Shown: one piece after another, positions 25,807 to 34,543 of the stretch
Position numbering within the stretch: the stretch's first letter is position 1
Layout: each line of letters begins with the position of its first letter
Assembly: GCF_027322205.1 (NCBI RefSeq)
Contig: NZ_DAHVHY010000013.1
Location: 1 to 37,680, forward strand
Reading direction: 5' to 3'
Source of the DNA: Acidithiobacillus sp.
GTDB taxonomy: Bacteria; Pseudomonadota; Gammaproteobacteria; Acidithiobacillales; Acidithiobacillaceae
DNA: 37,680 nt
Made by a program: the position numbers and the translations under genes
The notes under the pieces: model-generated
What the model was told of the DNA's origin: nothing
Seen by the model: the letters and a program-made list of their open reading frames with translations, nothing else
Database searches by the model: none

Positions 25807-27381
25807 CTAACTTAACCTATTTTCGACCTGAGAGGGGAGACGCAGCGGCAAATGCAGGACAAAATCCGCACCGCTTGCCGTGGTACGCAGTTCTACCCCG
25901 CCATCATGCACCATCATGATCTTGGTAACCACGGCTAGCCCGAGCCCGCTGCCTTTAGTTTTGGTGGTGACGTAAGGCTTGAAAATGGTGCTGCGTTTTT
26001 CATCGGGTATGCCAGGACCGTTGTCGCGAACCCCAATATTGAGCTGGTAGTATGGCAGTGACTCTGCATAGAGGGAAATATGACCGCCTGTTGGGGGTAG
26101 GGCGTCTATGGCATTGAGGAGCAGGTTGCTGAGTGCCTGCCCGATCAGCGATGGGTCCAGCAGTGCGTGTAGTGACGGAGAGCAGTCCACAGAAACAGCG
26201 ATGGCTTTGGCCTCCAGATCGACGGTATGGCGTTGTACGCTATGTTTCAGCAAACTACGGATCTCCGTATCTACGGGCATGGCGGCGTAAGGCCTGCCAA
26301 AATCGAGAAAACCCTGGGTCATGTCGTAGAGGCGTTGTACTTCCTCTTCAATGATGCGAATAAAATCCCCCTGATTTTCCTCATTCCCATAGCGTACCAG
26401 ATAGCGTGCGGCGCCCCGCAGAGAAGACAAGGCATTGCGAATCTCATGTGCCACCTGCGCCGACATCTCACCGATGGTGGCCATGCATTGCATGGCTTGC
26501 TGGCGTTGATGTAGCTGCCGAAGTTCCGTCAGATGCTCTTTGAGACGTTGCTCTGTCAGGCGGAATGCACGTTCCAGACGATGCAATTCATCACCGGACA
26601 GGGGTTGGCGCGGTGTTATTGGGCGCTCTTCGAGACCTAGTCGTGCCTCCATGTTCTCGATCTCGCCAAGGAGTCGCAGTACTGGACGCGTCATTGCCAA
26701 GCTCACCAGGTAAGCACCCAATAAACCCAGTAAAGCCGTAATCAAGCCAAGTATCAGCAGGCGGCTGGTCGTGCGATTCAATCGCTGGTTGACGAGTTCG
26801 GCGATCTGCTGGCGATCGCTGTTCACCCAGACGGCACCGAGGCGATGTCCGTCCGCCAGAATGGGGGCCATAAACTGGTCGCCCTGGTGATTCGCCACCT
26901 CGGGCAGTGGCCGCCGGATGGCCTGCCCCAGTTGCGAAATGTTCTTGCTGGCGACAATGACGCCCAGGTGGTTAACCACCATGACCGAGCGCACCAAAGG
27001 ATTATTGGAGTTGGCCAACTTGTTGAGCTTGCCGCCATCCTTGAGGAGCAGCGGATCTGCGGCGTCACTGGCCAGATTCTGGGTCAGGCGCATCAGTTCA
27101 GTCTGCACCTGGCTGGTAAGATCCGTACGTACAGAGGTATACAGAAAGAGGGCAATCAAAAGATAGATGAGGGCCACCAGCAAGAGCACAAAAGCCATGC
27201 TCTTGGCACGCCAGGTCATATTCTGCCAAGACCGCAAGATGGGATGTACCACCACGATATAGGACCGGGTCAAATTGCGCACGATGCGCGCCAAGAAGGT
27301 GTGTAACGTGCTTACCTCATGTGGGTCTGGAGAGGTGCTGCCGCGCACCGATACCTGGTCGTCCTTGAAAGAGCTGCTCAT
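25807..27381 (-). CDS. tspS: TspS-type sensor histidine kinase
   Basis: A membrane-bound histidine kinase of 524 residues. An unusually long N-terminal cytoplasmic tail (about 60 residues) precedes TM1 (about 62-83); a periplasmic domain of about 120 residues (VMVVNHLGVIVASKNISQLGQ, AVWVNSDRQ) is followed by TM2 (about 207-230), HAMP, and a kinase core with H312 in the H box (QVAHEIRNALSSLRG), N box NLLLNAIDALP, and G boxes DNGPGIPDE and GSGLGLAVV. It should phosphorylate TspR. Its ATG overlaps the stop of the PhnD-like gene (ATGA), suggesting that kinase and binding protein are made in fixed proportion. Confidence 0.9.
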   Translation of the reverse strand: MSSSFKDDQVSVRGSTSPDPHEVSTLHTFLARIVRNLTRSYIVVVHPILRSWQNMTWRAKSMAFVLLLVALIYLLIALFLYTSVRTDLTSQVQTELMRLTQNLASDAADPLLLKDGGKLNKLANSNNPLVRSVMVVNHLGVIVASKNISQLGQAIRRPLPEVANHQGDQFMAPILADGHRLGAVWVNSDRQQIAELVNQRLNRTTSRLLILGLITALLGLLGAYLVSLAMTRPVLRLLGEIENMEARLGLEERPITPRQPLSGDELHRLERAFRLTEQRLKEHLTELRQLHQRQQAMQCMATIGEMSAQVAHEIRNALSSLRGAARYLVRYGNEENQGDFIRIIEEEVQRLYDMTQGFLDFGRPYAAMPVDTEIRSLLKHSVQRHTVDLEAKAIAVSVDCSPSLHALLDPSLIGQALSNLLLNAIDALPPTGGHISLYAESLPYYQLNIGVRDNGPGIPDEKRSTIFKPYVTTKTKGSGLGLAVVTKIMMVHDGGVELRTTASGADFVLHLPLRLPSQVENRLS

Positions 27382-28907
27382 GATCTGGGCGAACTAAAGT
27401 TCTGAAAGCCCGTGCCGCTCATGGCCTCTGCGGGTAGCGCCAGGACCTTCTTTTTCACTCGATCGCGCAACTCCGCCGGTAACTGGCGGTTGGCAGCCAG
27501 TGTCCAGGCTGGTGCATCTCCCGCATGCTGTATAATGGACCAGGTTCCGGGTAATTCCTTTTCCAGAGCAGTGATGGTTGCTACCCGAACAACGCCCAAC
27601 TGCACCTTTCCGTCGGCCAGGTGGGTGAGTACGGCGCGCTCTGATCCCACGGCTAACCAAACGATGGTGCGTCCGTTTGCGAGCTTATGCAGTTTTCCCG
27701 TCGCAATAGACTTCCCACTGCAATAGGGACTGGCATAGGCGACCGACAGCGGATTGGATAATCTCAGCTTGCTCTCCTTCGGGGCATCGCGCGCGATGAT
27801 GGCCAGCCCCTGTTCGTGTTTGTGCGGCACTGATTCTGCGAGCGGAATCATCCATTCCTTCTCTGCGGGTACCATTTTAGGTGTCAGCAAGGCGAAGTCA
27901 AAACGTCCCTTGCGCCCATCTGCGACATAGGTGTTTTCATTACGGGGTATGACTATTTGGACGGGGCGGTGGGTGATTCGAGATAATGCCTCTTGTAGCG
28001 GCGCAAAAATACGATAGGCAGAAAGGGGAGTGAACGTGGGTGGAATACCGAGTGTCAGGGCCTCCTGCCCAACCTTGGGATTCAAGGCGACACCGTGTAT
28101 GTCTATATAGAGCGTACGCAGTACGTTGTAGTCTTCATCGCTGACGGGCTGAAAGCCTGCAGCCAGTCCACCTAAAGCATGGATGGCAGCCGGATCGGCC
28201 CGATCAACCTGTAGAAGAGCAGCGGTCAGGCGCGATCGTACGGCCGCCGGAACCTCGGATGAAGCGGCTAGCAGGTCGCCTGGCCCTACATCAGCGCGGG
28301 CGATAATACGCAAACTGCCTGAACGCAAGTAGGGCGCCGCTACATTTTCTGCCACGGCCGTCGCGTCGTAGAAGCGTGCGGCCACATCCATCAGAGCGCT
28401 TTGGTCAGAGCCGCTCTGACGAAAGGTGCTGAAGCTTTTGCGTGTGAGTCCTACTTCGTGGAACAGCGACAGGGGAATCAGCGATGAAGCCGCACAGGCC
28501 GGATCTCCCATCACGAAGCTCTGGTTGCGGAGCTGGAGGATGGTGTGAATGTTGCTATCCTTGCGTACGACAATCACACTATGATTCCCGCCAGAGGTGG
28601 GTGTTACCCCAACCAGTGGTTGGTAGGCTTCAGTATGGGCGGTGCGAATATAGGAAATCGGGCAAAACAGGGCAATCTGTGCCGTCGGTTTCTCGGCCTC
28701 ATTATAAAAGTTTTCCAGATTGGCACTGAAGCTGAGGGTAACCTTCTGGCCGACTGCCTGACTCAGATACTTGGCGAGCGGTGTGAATGCGGCATACATC
28801 ACCGCTGGGCTGCTGACCGGCGGCAGCAAAAAGCGCAGATTGGCCTGCGCAGACATACTGAAAAAACAGAGGATCATCCACAGCCAGAGGCGTTTGGGGA
28901 AAGTCAT
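27378..28907 (-). CDS. Tandem PhnD-like periplasmic binding protein coupled to tspS
   Basis: A 509-residue exported protein with a signal peptide ending AQA (about residue 22) and two consecutive PhnD/phosphonate-binding-like modules: LRFLLPPVSSPAVMYAAFTPLAKYLSQAVG starts the first (about 24-260), and LGIPPTFTPLSAYRIFAPLQEALSRITHR starts the second (about 288-500). No ABC permease or ATPase genes lie nearby, so transport is unlikely. The same fold forms the sensor domain of the tetrathionate kinase TtrS, and this gene overlaps tspS by four bases; I infer that it is the ligand-sensing partner of TspS. The ligand is unknown. AGGAAG precedes the ATG; moaC is divergent, 58 nt away. Confidence 0.8.
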   Translation of the reverse strand: MTFPKRLWLWMILCFFSMSAQANLRFLLPPVSSPAVMYAAFTPLAKYLSQAVGQKVTLSFSANLENFYNEAEKPTAQIALFCPISYIRTAHTEAYQPLVGVTPTSGGNHSVIVVRKDSNIHTILQLRNQSFVMGDPACAASSLIPLSLFHEVGLTRKSFSTFRQSGSDQSALMDVAARFYDATAVAENVAAPYLRSGSLRIIARADVGPGDLLAASSEVPAAVRSRLTAALLQVDRADPAAIHALGGLAAGFQPVSDEDYNVLRTLYIDIHGVALNPKVGQEALTLGIPPTFTPLSAYRIFAPLQEALSRITHRPVQIVIPRNENTYVADGRKGRFDFALLTPKMVPAEKEWMIPLAESVPHKHEQGLAIIARDAPKESKLRLSNPLSVAYASPYCSGKSIATGKLHKLANGRTIVWLAVGSERAVLTHLADGKVQLGVVRVATITALEKELPGTWSIIQHAGDAPAWTLAANRQLPAELRDRVKKKVLALPAEAMSGTGFQNFSSPRS

Positions 28908-28965
28908 GTTCGCTTCCTGAGTCGCGCGTGTCCTATGGCCTTAAGCAAAAGGAGTGCCAGATTAT

Positions 28966-29475
28966 ATGTCCAGTCTCGACAACCTCAATCATTTTAATGG
29001 GCTTGGTGACGCACACATGGTCGACGTCGGCGGAAAAGCGGTAACCATTCGAGCGGCACTGGCGGCGGGCGAAATCGTCATGGCGGCAGCGACGCTGGAG
29101 TGCATAGAATCTGGACGGATGGGGAAGGGCGATGTTCTGGGAGTGGCACGCATCGCGGCCATTCAGGCCACCAAAAAAACATGGGAACTGATCCCTTTGG
29201 CACACCCCTTGCTCCTCACGGGTGTCGAAGTCGAATTGACTCCTGCTCATGACCCGGCGCGGATCGTTTGCCGGGCCGAAGTGCGCTGTGCTGGCCAGAC
29301 GGGTGTCGAGATGGAAGCCCTCACGGCGGTTTCCGTGGGTTTGCTCACGATTTACGACATGTGCAAAGCCATAGATCGTGGGATGTTGCTGCAAAACATC
29401 GGCCTCTTGCGGAAAGATGGCGGCAAGACGGGCCTCTGGGAGAGAGATCAGGCGTCCTGTCTGCCCTCCGCCTGA
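28966..29475 (+). CDS. moaC: Cyclic pyranopterin monophosphate synthase
   Basis: MoaC converts the MoaA product to cyclic pyranopterin monophosphate in molybdenum-cofactor synthesis. The 169-residue protein carries the family signatures: [75 protein letters not shown] with the active-site lysine and aspartate. The ATG at 28966 is used with AAAGGAG eleven bases upstream; a GTG at 28954 lies within that site and is unlikely. It is divergent to the PhnD-like gene and stands before soeABC on the same strand, with one small opposite gene between. Confidence 0.95.
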   Translation: MSSLDNLNHFNGLGDAHMVDVGGKAVTIRAALAAGEIVMAAATLECIESGRMGKGDVLGVARIAAIQATKKTWELIPLAHPLLLTGVEVELTPAHDPARIVCRAEVRCAGQTGVEMEALTAVSVGLLTIYDMCKAIDRGMLLQNIGLLRKDGGKTGLWERDQASCLPSA

Positions 29476-29479
29476 TTAC

Positions 29480-29785
29480 CTACTTACCGCGGCTTGGTGA
29501 AGAGCTGTAACGCACCATCACATCCCGATCCTTCCAGTTCGCCTCTTTCAGGATCTCATCAGGGATCATGTAGCGATCTTGCGGTGCCACATCCTGAAAC
29601 TTCACCACGCGCAGGACGTCGCTGAAGGCAAGTTTGCGCAACAAGCCGTCTTTGTCTGTAGCGCGGACGATCATGGCGTCCTTGAGGAGGGCGTAGACGT
29701 AGAAATTACCGGGGCGCAGCTTGCCTTCCTTATCCTTCCAGGTAATGGTAATGCGCGAATGTTCTTTGAACTCATTGCGAATCAT
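29480..29785 (-). CDS. Hypothetical small protein between moaC and soeA
   Basis: The 101-residue product has an AAGGAG nine bases before its ATG, which supports a real gene on the strand opposite its neighbours. It is strand-rich and highly charged, without signal peptide or membrane segment: SRITITWKDKEGKLRPGNFYVYALL, then MIVRATDKDGLLRKLAFSDVLRVVKF and a basic tail. I do not recognise a family. It converges with moaC (4 nt between the stops) and diverges from soeA, so it may share the 177-nt regulatory gap with soeA. Confidence 0.65.
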   Translation of the reverse strand: MIRNEFKEHSRITITWKDKEGKLRPGNFYVYALLKDAMIVRATDKDGLLRKLAFSDVLRVVKFQDVAPQDRYMIPDEILKEANWKDRDVMVRYSSSPSRGK

Positions 29786-29843
29786 GAGTGAATCTCCTTG
29801 GATTGAGTGCCCTTAAACTACTCACCGCGCCGGGTGCAAAGCA

Positions 29844-29928
29844 AATAAGAGCTACTTATTACAAAATCAAAAACGCTGACTTGCTTTATCAGGTCTGCTC
29901 CGCCAACATCTCGGGGATAACGAGATGT
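29844..29928. promoter_or_regulatory. Two inverted repeats in the soeA upstream gap
   Basis: The gap 29786-29962 contains AATAAG-N5-CTTATT (29844-29860) and, closer to soeA, ACATCTCG-N7-CGAGATGT (29906-29928) with perfect eight-base arms. The second ends 35 nt before the soeA ATG and is not followed by a T run, so an operator or a leader hairpin is more likely than a terminator. No convincing -35/-10 pair was found. Confidence 0.55.
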
Positions 29929-29962
29929 CCCCAATTTGGTGCATGCAGACGCGAGGTACAAG

Positions 29963-32821
29963 ATGGCTACCGTCATGGAATTTGAAGACCACAGCAAGCA
30001 GGAGATTAAATATACGACTTGCTACATGTGCGCTTGCCGTTGTGGCATCAAGATCACGGTAGAGGATAATAAGGTACGATTTATTCAGGGCAATCGCAAC
30101 CACCCGATCAATCAGGGCGTCCTCTGTGCAAAAGGTTCCGCCGGAATCATGAAGCAGTATTCCCCCGGGAAGCTGCGTAATCCACTGCGGCGTAAGCCGG
30201 GTACCGAGCGTGGTGCTGGTGAGTTTGAAGAAATCTCCTGGGATGAGGCCATCGATACCCTGACCCAGCGTCTCGCCCACATCCGGGCCACGGACCCCAA
30301 CAAACTCGCCTTTTTTACTGGTCGGGACCAGATGCAGGCACTTACCGGCCTGTGGGCGCAACAGTTCGGTACGCTCAACTGGTCTGCTCATGGCGGCTTC
30401 TGTTCGGTGAACATGGCCACTGCGGGTTTGTATATGTTGGGGCATGCCTTCTGGGAGTTTGGCGACCCGGACTGGGACCGCACCAAGTACTTCATGCTCT
30501 GGGGCGTCGCTGAAGACCATTCTTCCAACCCCTTGAAAATCGGACTGGAGAAGCTCAAGCGCCATGGCGGCAAATTTGTCGGTATCAATCCGGCGCGCAC
30601 CGGCTATCAGGCTATTGCGGATGAGTGGGTGCCTATCAAACCAGGCACTGATGGGCTGCTGGCGCTCTCCATGGTGTATGTACTTTTGCAGAATGAACAG
30701 TTCGACTGGGATTTCCTCCTACGCTACACAAATGCCCCCTTCCTTGTGGTCAACACCCCTGGCCAAAAGGGTGATGGCCTGATTCTACGCGATGCCGAAG
30801 GGCATCCCATGATTTGGGATCTCAAAAAAGAGGCGTTTGCCAATGGGATGGAAGCCGGTTCCAGTGGTGCCCTCTTTGGCGAATATACCGCGCCAGATGG
30901 GAGACCCGTGCGTACCGTCATGTCCGTGCTCACTGAGCGTTATCTGGATGATCGTTTCTCGCCCAAAAATGCCAGCAAGATTACCGGGATTCCTGCCGAG
31001 ACCATTGAACGTCTGGCCCTTGAAATGGCCCATGTGGCCTTTAAGGAAAGCATTGAAATCGAAGTGGAGTGGACCGACTGGGCGGGCCGCAAGCACGACA
31101 AGTTCATCGGGCGCCCGGTGTCCATGCATGCTATGCGCGGTATCTCTGCCCACTCCAACGGTATGCAATCGGCCCGTGCTATCCACTTGCTCCAGGTTTT
31201 GCTGGGCACCATCGACTGTCCTGGTGGCTTCCGCTCCAAAGCGCCATACCCCAAGCCGGTACCACCGCCCAACAAGCCAGCCCAGCACAGCGCACCCAAT
31301 ACGCCACTTAAATCGTTGCCGCTGGGCTTCCCGACAGCACCGGAAGATTTGGTCATTGATGAAAATGGCCGGCCCAAGCGCATCGACAAGGCTTATTCCT
31401 GGGAGGCGCCCATCGCCAACCATGGTCTGATGCATATGGTTATCACCAACGCAGTCAACAAAGATCCTTATGCCCTCGATACGCTGATCTTCTTTATGGC
31501 GAACATGAGTTGGAATTCCACCATGAACACGGCCAACGTACAGGAAATGCTTAAATCCAAGGACGACGATGGCGAGTACAAGATTCCTTTCCTGGTGGTC
31601 GTAGATGCCTTCCATTCCGAAATGGTCAATTTCGGCGATCTGATTCTACCTGACACCACCTATCTGGAGCGCTACGACGCCATTTCTCTACTTGATCGCC
31701 CTATTTCGGAACCGGACGCGATTTGTGACTCCATTCGCCACCCCATTCTCCAGCCCGACCGCAACGTGCGGCCCTGGCAGGAAGTGATGGTGGATATCGC
31801 CAGTCGTCTCAAGTTTCCGGCATTCACCAAAGAGAATGGAGAGCCCCGGTTTACGGGCTATAAAGACTTCATTATCAACTATGAGCGGGCACCGGGTATT
31901 GGTTTCCTGGCGGGCTGGCGTGGCGCGGATGGTAATAGCCACCTGCGTGGCGAGCCGAACCCCAATCAGTGGGACCGGTATATCGAAAATCAAGGGTTCT
32001 TCAAGTATCACCTGCCGGAATCCATGGCTTTTTACCGCTTTGGCAACAAGGATTATCTGGAGTTGGCGCAGCGCGTTGGCTTCAATCCGACGGCTGATCC
32101 CATTGTTATCGAATTGTATTCTGAGACCTTCCAGCGCTTCCGTTTGGCGGGACAGGGGCTTTACGATGGGCCGCAGCCCAAAGATCCGGTGGATCGCGAA
32201 CGCCTGGCAACCTATTTTGATCCTCTGCCCGATTTCTATGAGCCTTTAGAACAGCAGCGTATCGACAAGAAGGAATATCCCTTCTACGCCGTCAACCAGC
32301 GGCCGATGATGATGTACCACTCCTGGGACAGTCAGAATGCCTGGTTGCGCCAGATCATTGCCCAGAACTATCTCTATATGAACCGTCAGCGCGGCCTGCA
32401 GATGGGTATTGAGGATAAAAGCTGGGTTTGGGTAGAGAGTCATAACGGTAAAATTCGCGTGCAGGTCAAGCTCATTGAAGGCTGCCAGGCAGATACGGTG
32501 TGGACCTGGAATGCCATTGGCAAACAATCGGGCGCCTGGGGGTTGAAACCAGACGCTCCTGAAGCAACTCGTGGTTTCCTGATGAACCATCTCATCTCCG
32601 AGTTGCTGCCGGCTAGGCAGGGTGAGCGGCGTCTGACGAACTCCGATCCGATCACCGGTCAGGCCGCCTGGTATGACCTGATGGTCAAGATCTACCCGGC
32701 ATCCCCTGGAGACGAGGGCACTTGGCCGACATTCCCGACCATGAAGCCTCTACCCGGAGACATCCCTGCCCCTGACGTGCTGCGTTATCACACCCACAAG
32801 CCCGTCAACCTGAAATCCTGA
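29963..32821 (+). CDS. soeA: SoeA-like molybdopterin catalytic subunit of sulfite dehydrogenase
   Basis: A cytoplasmic molybdoenzyme of the DMSO-reductase family, 952 residues, close to the length of Allochromatium vinosum SoeA. It has no twin-arginine signal. The N-terminal [4Fe-4S] motif is C20-x2-C23-x3-C27 with C55 (QGVLCAKG); molybdopterin-binding stretches follow throughout, including KFVGINPARTGYQAIADEWVPIKPGTDGLL and, near the end, the dinucleotide-binding domain (NYLYMNRQRGLQMGIEDKSWVWVES). SoeABC oxidises cytoplasmic sulfite to sulfate and feeds quinones; polysulfide/tetrathionate reductase subunits are related, so substrate is inferred from context. The ATG at 29963 has GAGG six bases upstream; a TTG at 29936 also opens the frame. 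Confidence 0.82.
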   Translation: MATVMEFEDHSKQEIKYTTCYMCACRCGIKITVEDNKVRFIQGNRNHPINQGVLCAKGSAGIMKQYSPGKLRNPLRRKPGTERGAGEFEEISWDEAIDTLTQRLAHIRATDPNKLAFFTGRDQMQALTGLWAQQFGTLNWSAHGGFCSVNMATAGLYMLGHAFWEFGDPDWDRTKYFMLWGVAEDHSSNPLKIGLEKLKRHGGKFVGINPARTGYQAIADEWVPIKPGTDGLLALSMVYVLLQNEQFDWDFLLRYTNAPFLVVNTPGQKGDGLILRDAEGHPMIWDLKKEAFANGMEAGSSGALFGEYTAPDGRPVRTVMSVLTERYLDDRFSPKNASKITGIPAETIERLALEMAHVAFKESIEIEVEWTDWAGRKHDKFIGRPVSMHAMRGISAHSNGMQSARAIHLLQVLLGTIDCPGGFRSKAPYPKPVPPPNKPAQHSAPNTPLKSLPLGFPTAPEDLVIDENGRPKRIDKAYSWEAPIANHGLMHMVITNAVNKDPYALDTLIFFMANMSWNSTMNTANVQEMLKSKDDDGEYKIPFLVVVDAFHSEMVNFGDLILPDTTYLERYDAISLLDRPISEPDAICDSIRHPILQPDRNVRPWQEVMVDIASRLKFPAFTKENGEPRFTGYKDFIINYERAPGIGFLAGWRGADGNSHLRGEPNPNQWDRYIENQGFFKYHLPESMAFYRFGNKDYLELAQRVGFNPTADPIVIELYSETFQRFRLAGQGLYDGPQPKDPVDRERLATYFDPLPDFYEPLEQQRIDKKEYPFYAVNQRPMMMYHSWDSQNAWLRQIIAQNYLYMNRQRGLQMGIEDKSWVWVESHNGKIRVQVKLIEGCQADTVWTWNAIGKQSGAWGLKPDAPEATRGFLMNHLISELLPARQGERRLTNSDPITGQAAWYDLMVKIYPASPGDEGTWPTFPTMKPLPGDIPAPDVLRYHTHKPVNLKS

Positions 32822-32839
32822 CGCGCCAAGGAGACTGAC

Positions 32840-33532
32840 ATGAGACTCGGTTTGGTCATTGATCTGGACACTTGCGTAGGTTGCCATGCCTGCGCAGTAG
32901 CCTGTAAGGAATGGAATACCAGCGGTACGACGGCGCCACTGACGGACTACGACCCCTATGGTGCCAAGCCCTCTGGCGTGTGGTTCAACCGCATCCGTCA
33001 CTTTGAGGTGGGTGACTACCCCTACAATAAAACCATTAATTTTCCCATGTCCTGCATGCACTGTGAGAACGCTGAATGCGTGACCGTGTGTCCGACCGGT
33101 GCCTCTTACAAGCGCGCTGAAGACGGCATTGTCCTGGTCGATCAGAATAAATGCATGGGCTGCAACTACTGTTCCTGGGCCTGTCCTTATGGTGCCCGCG
33201 AACTGGATCGCGTCTCTGGCACCATGAAGAAATGCACACTTTGCATTGACCGCATTTATGACATGGAGATTCCGGAAGAAGAGCGCCAGCCAGCCTGCGT
33301 GTTGACCTGTCCGGCACACGCCCGTATGTTCGGCGATGTTGACGATCCGGAAAGTCCAGTGAGCCGTGCGGTACGCGAGCGGGGCGGTTACCAACTCATG
33401 CCGGAGCTCGACTATAATCCCACAAATCACTATTTGCCCCCCCGTGTCCACGCCCCTATCCCGATCGAAGAGCTCAAGAAAAAGGCTGTTCGCAAGGTGA
33501 AGGAGTGGGTCAATCGCGTCGTTGAGCGTTAA
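32840..33532 (+). CDS. soeB: SoeB-like four-cluster ferredoxin subunit
   Basis: The 230-residue electron-transfer subunit has four cysteine groups for [4Fe-4S] clusters: C12-x2-C15-x2-C18-x3-C22 (CVGCHACAVAC), CMHCENAECVTVCP, CMGCNYCSWACP, and CTLCIDRIYD with the distal PACVLTCP. It passes electrons from SoeA to the membrane subunit. There is no signal peptide, matching the cytoplasmic SoeA. It starts 18 nt after soeA with AAGGAG ahead, and soeC follows after nine bases. Confidence 0.88.
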   Translation: MRLGLVIDLDTCVGCHACAVACKEWNTSGTTAPLTDYDPYGAKPSGVWFNRIRHFEVGDYPYNKTINFPMSCMHCENAECVTVCPTGASYKRAEDGIVLVDQNKCMGCNYCSWACPYGARELDRVSGTMKKCTLCIDRIYDMEIPEEERQPACVLTCPAHARMFGDVDDPESPVSRAVRERGGYQLMPELDYNPTNHYLPPRVHAPIPIEELKKKAVRKVKEWVNRVVER

Positions 33533-33541
33533 GGAGATCCC

Positions 33542-34480
33542 ATGCATCCGGCTCTCGCAGTTATATTCCTGACCCTGTTCTCCGGTGGTGGTTTTGGCAT
33601 CATGGCCCTCACGGCCATCGCCAATGACTTCCAGATTGACGGAGGACTTAATCCATTGCAGACGATGATTGCGGTGATTCTTTCCCTCGTTTTCGTCAGC
33701 ATCGGTATGTTGTCCTCCACCGCCCATCTCGCGAATCCCAAAAATGCCTGGCGGGCCTTCACCCGCTGGCGCACTTCCTGGCTGGCGCGTGAGGGGGTTT
33801 TTGCGGTGCTCTATTATCCGTTCGCGGTGCTCTATCTGCTCTGGGTTTTCTTTACCAGTGGTACCCACGACGTCGCCGGGCTGATTCTGTTGAATCTGGC
33901 CGGAGTGATCGGGCTCATTACCATTTTCTGCCAAGGCATGATTTACGCCGTATTGCGCACGATTCGTCAGTGGAATACAGCGCTGGTCCCCGCCAACTTT
34001 TACGTTATGGGCTTAGCTATCGGCGCTACGGTGCTGGCCGCAGAGCGGATTATCATGGGCGCTCCGGCGGGCACGCTGGTGGGTATCGCTCTGGCCCTGT
34101 TGGCCGCATCCGCCGTCATGAAGGGGATCTATTATTTCTGGATTAGTCGTCCAGGTGGCCCGACCATACGTACCGCTACTGGTTTCAATCGTTCTACCGT
34201 GCGCATTCTGGAACAGGGACATACCTTTGGTACCTTCCTGACAGAAGAATTCGGACATTCCTTGTCGGCGGCTAATGCGCGGAGCATCAAAGTCATTATG
34301 TACATCTTCGCTTTTGTCATCCCTATTGCCGCATTGGTGATCGGTATTGTCACCGGGCAGTCGGCCTTCGCCTGGATTGCCGTTCTGTCGGTCGTCTTCG
34401 GAATTGGCGTGGAGCGCTGGCTGTTTTTTGTCGAAGCGCAGCATGTAGTCAACCTCTATCATGGTCGCCAGCAGTGTTGA
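33542..34480 (+). CDS. soeC: SoeC-like DmsC-type membrane anchor
   Basis: A 312-residue integral membrane protein with about eight hydrophobic segments, of the DmsC-type anchor family that links the iron-sulfur subunit to the quinone pool. The N-terminus MHPALAVIFLTLFSGGGFGIMAL and the RAFTRWRTSWLAREGVFAVL segment are typical. AAGGAG precedes the ATG, nine bases after soeB. In the forward direction sulfite electrons would enter the quinone pool here. The gap to moaA is 63 nt and contains no clear terminator, so moaA may be on the same transcript. Confidence 0.87.
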   Translation: MHPALAVIFLTLFSGGGFGIMALTAIANDFQIDGGLNPLQTMIAVILSLVFVSIGMLSSTAHLANPKNAWRAFTRWRTSWLAREGVFAVLYYPFAVLYLLWVFFTSGTHDVAGLILLNLAGVIGLITIFCQGMIYAVLRTIRQWNTALVPANFYVMGLAIGATVLAAERIIMGAPAGTLVGIALALLAASAVMKGIYYFWISRPGGPTIRTATGFNRSTVRILEQGHTFGTFLTEEFGHSLSAANARSIKVIMYIFAFVIPIAALVIGIVTGQSAFAWIAVLSVVFGIGVERWLFFVEAQHVVNLYHGRQQC

Positions 34481-34543
34481 GCTCAGTCTCAAAAGAGGGC
34501 TAGTATAGATTTTCAAGGGAGCAGTCCCCAAGGAGTGGAAGGC

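Noticed and set aside
29786-29962. Terminator reading of the ACATCTCG/CGAGATGT hairpin
   Set aside because: No T run follows on either strand, and its place just before soeA suits an operator or leader structure better.
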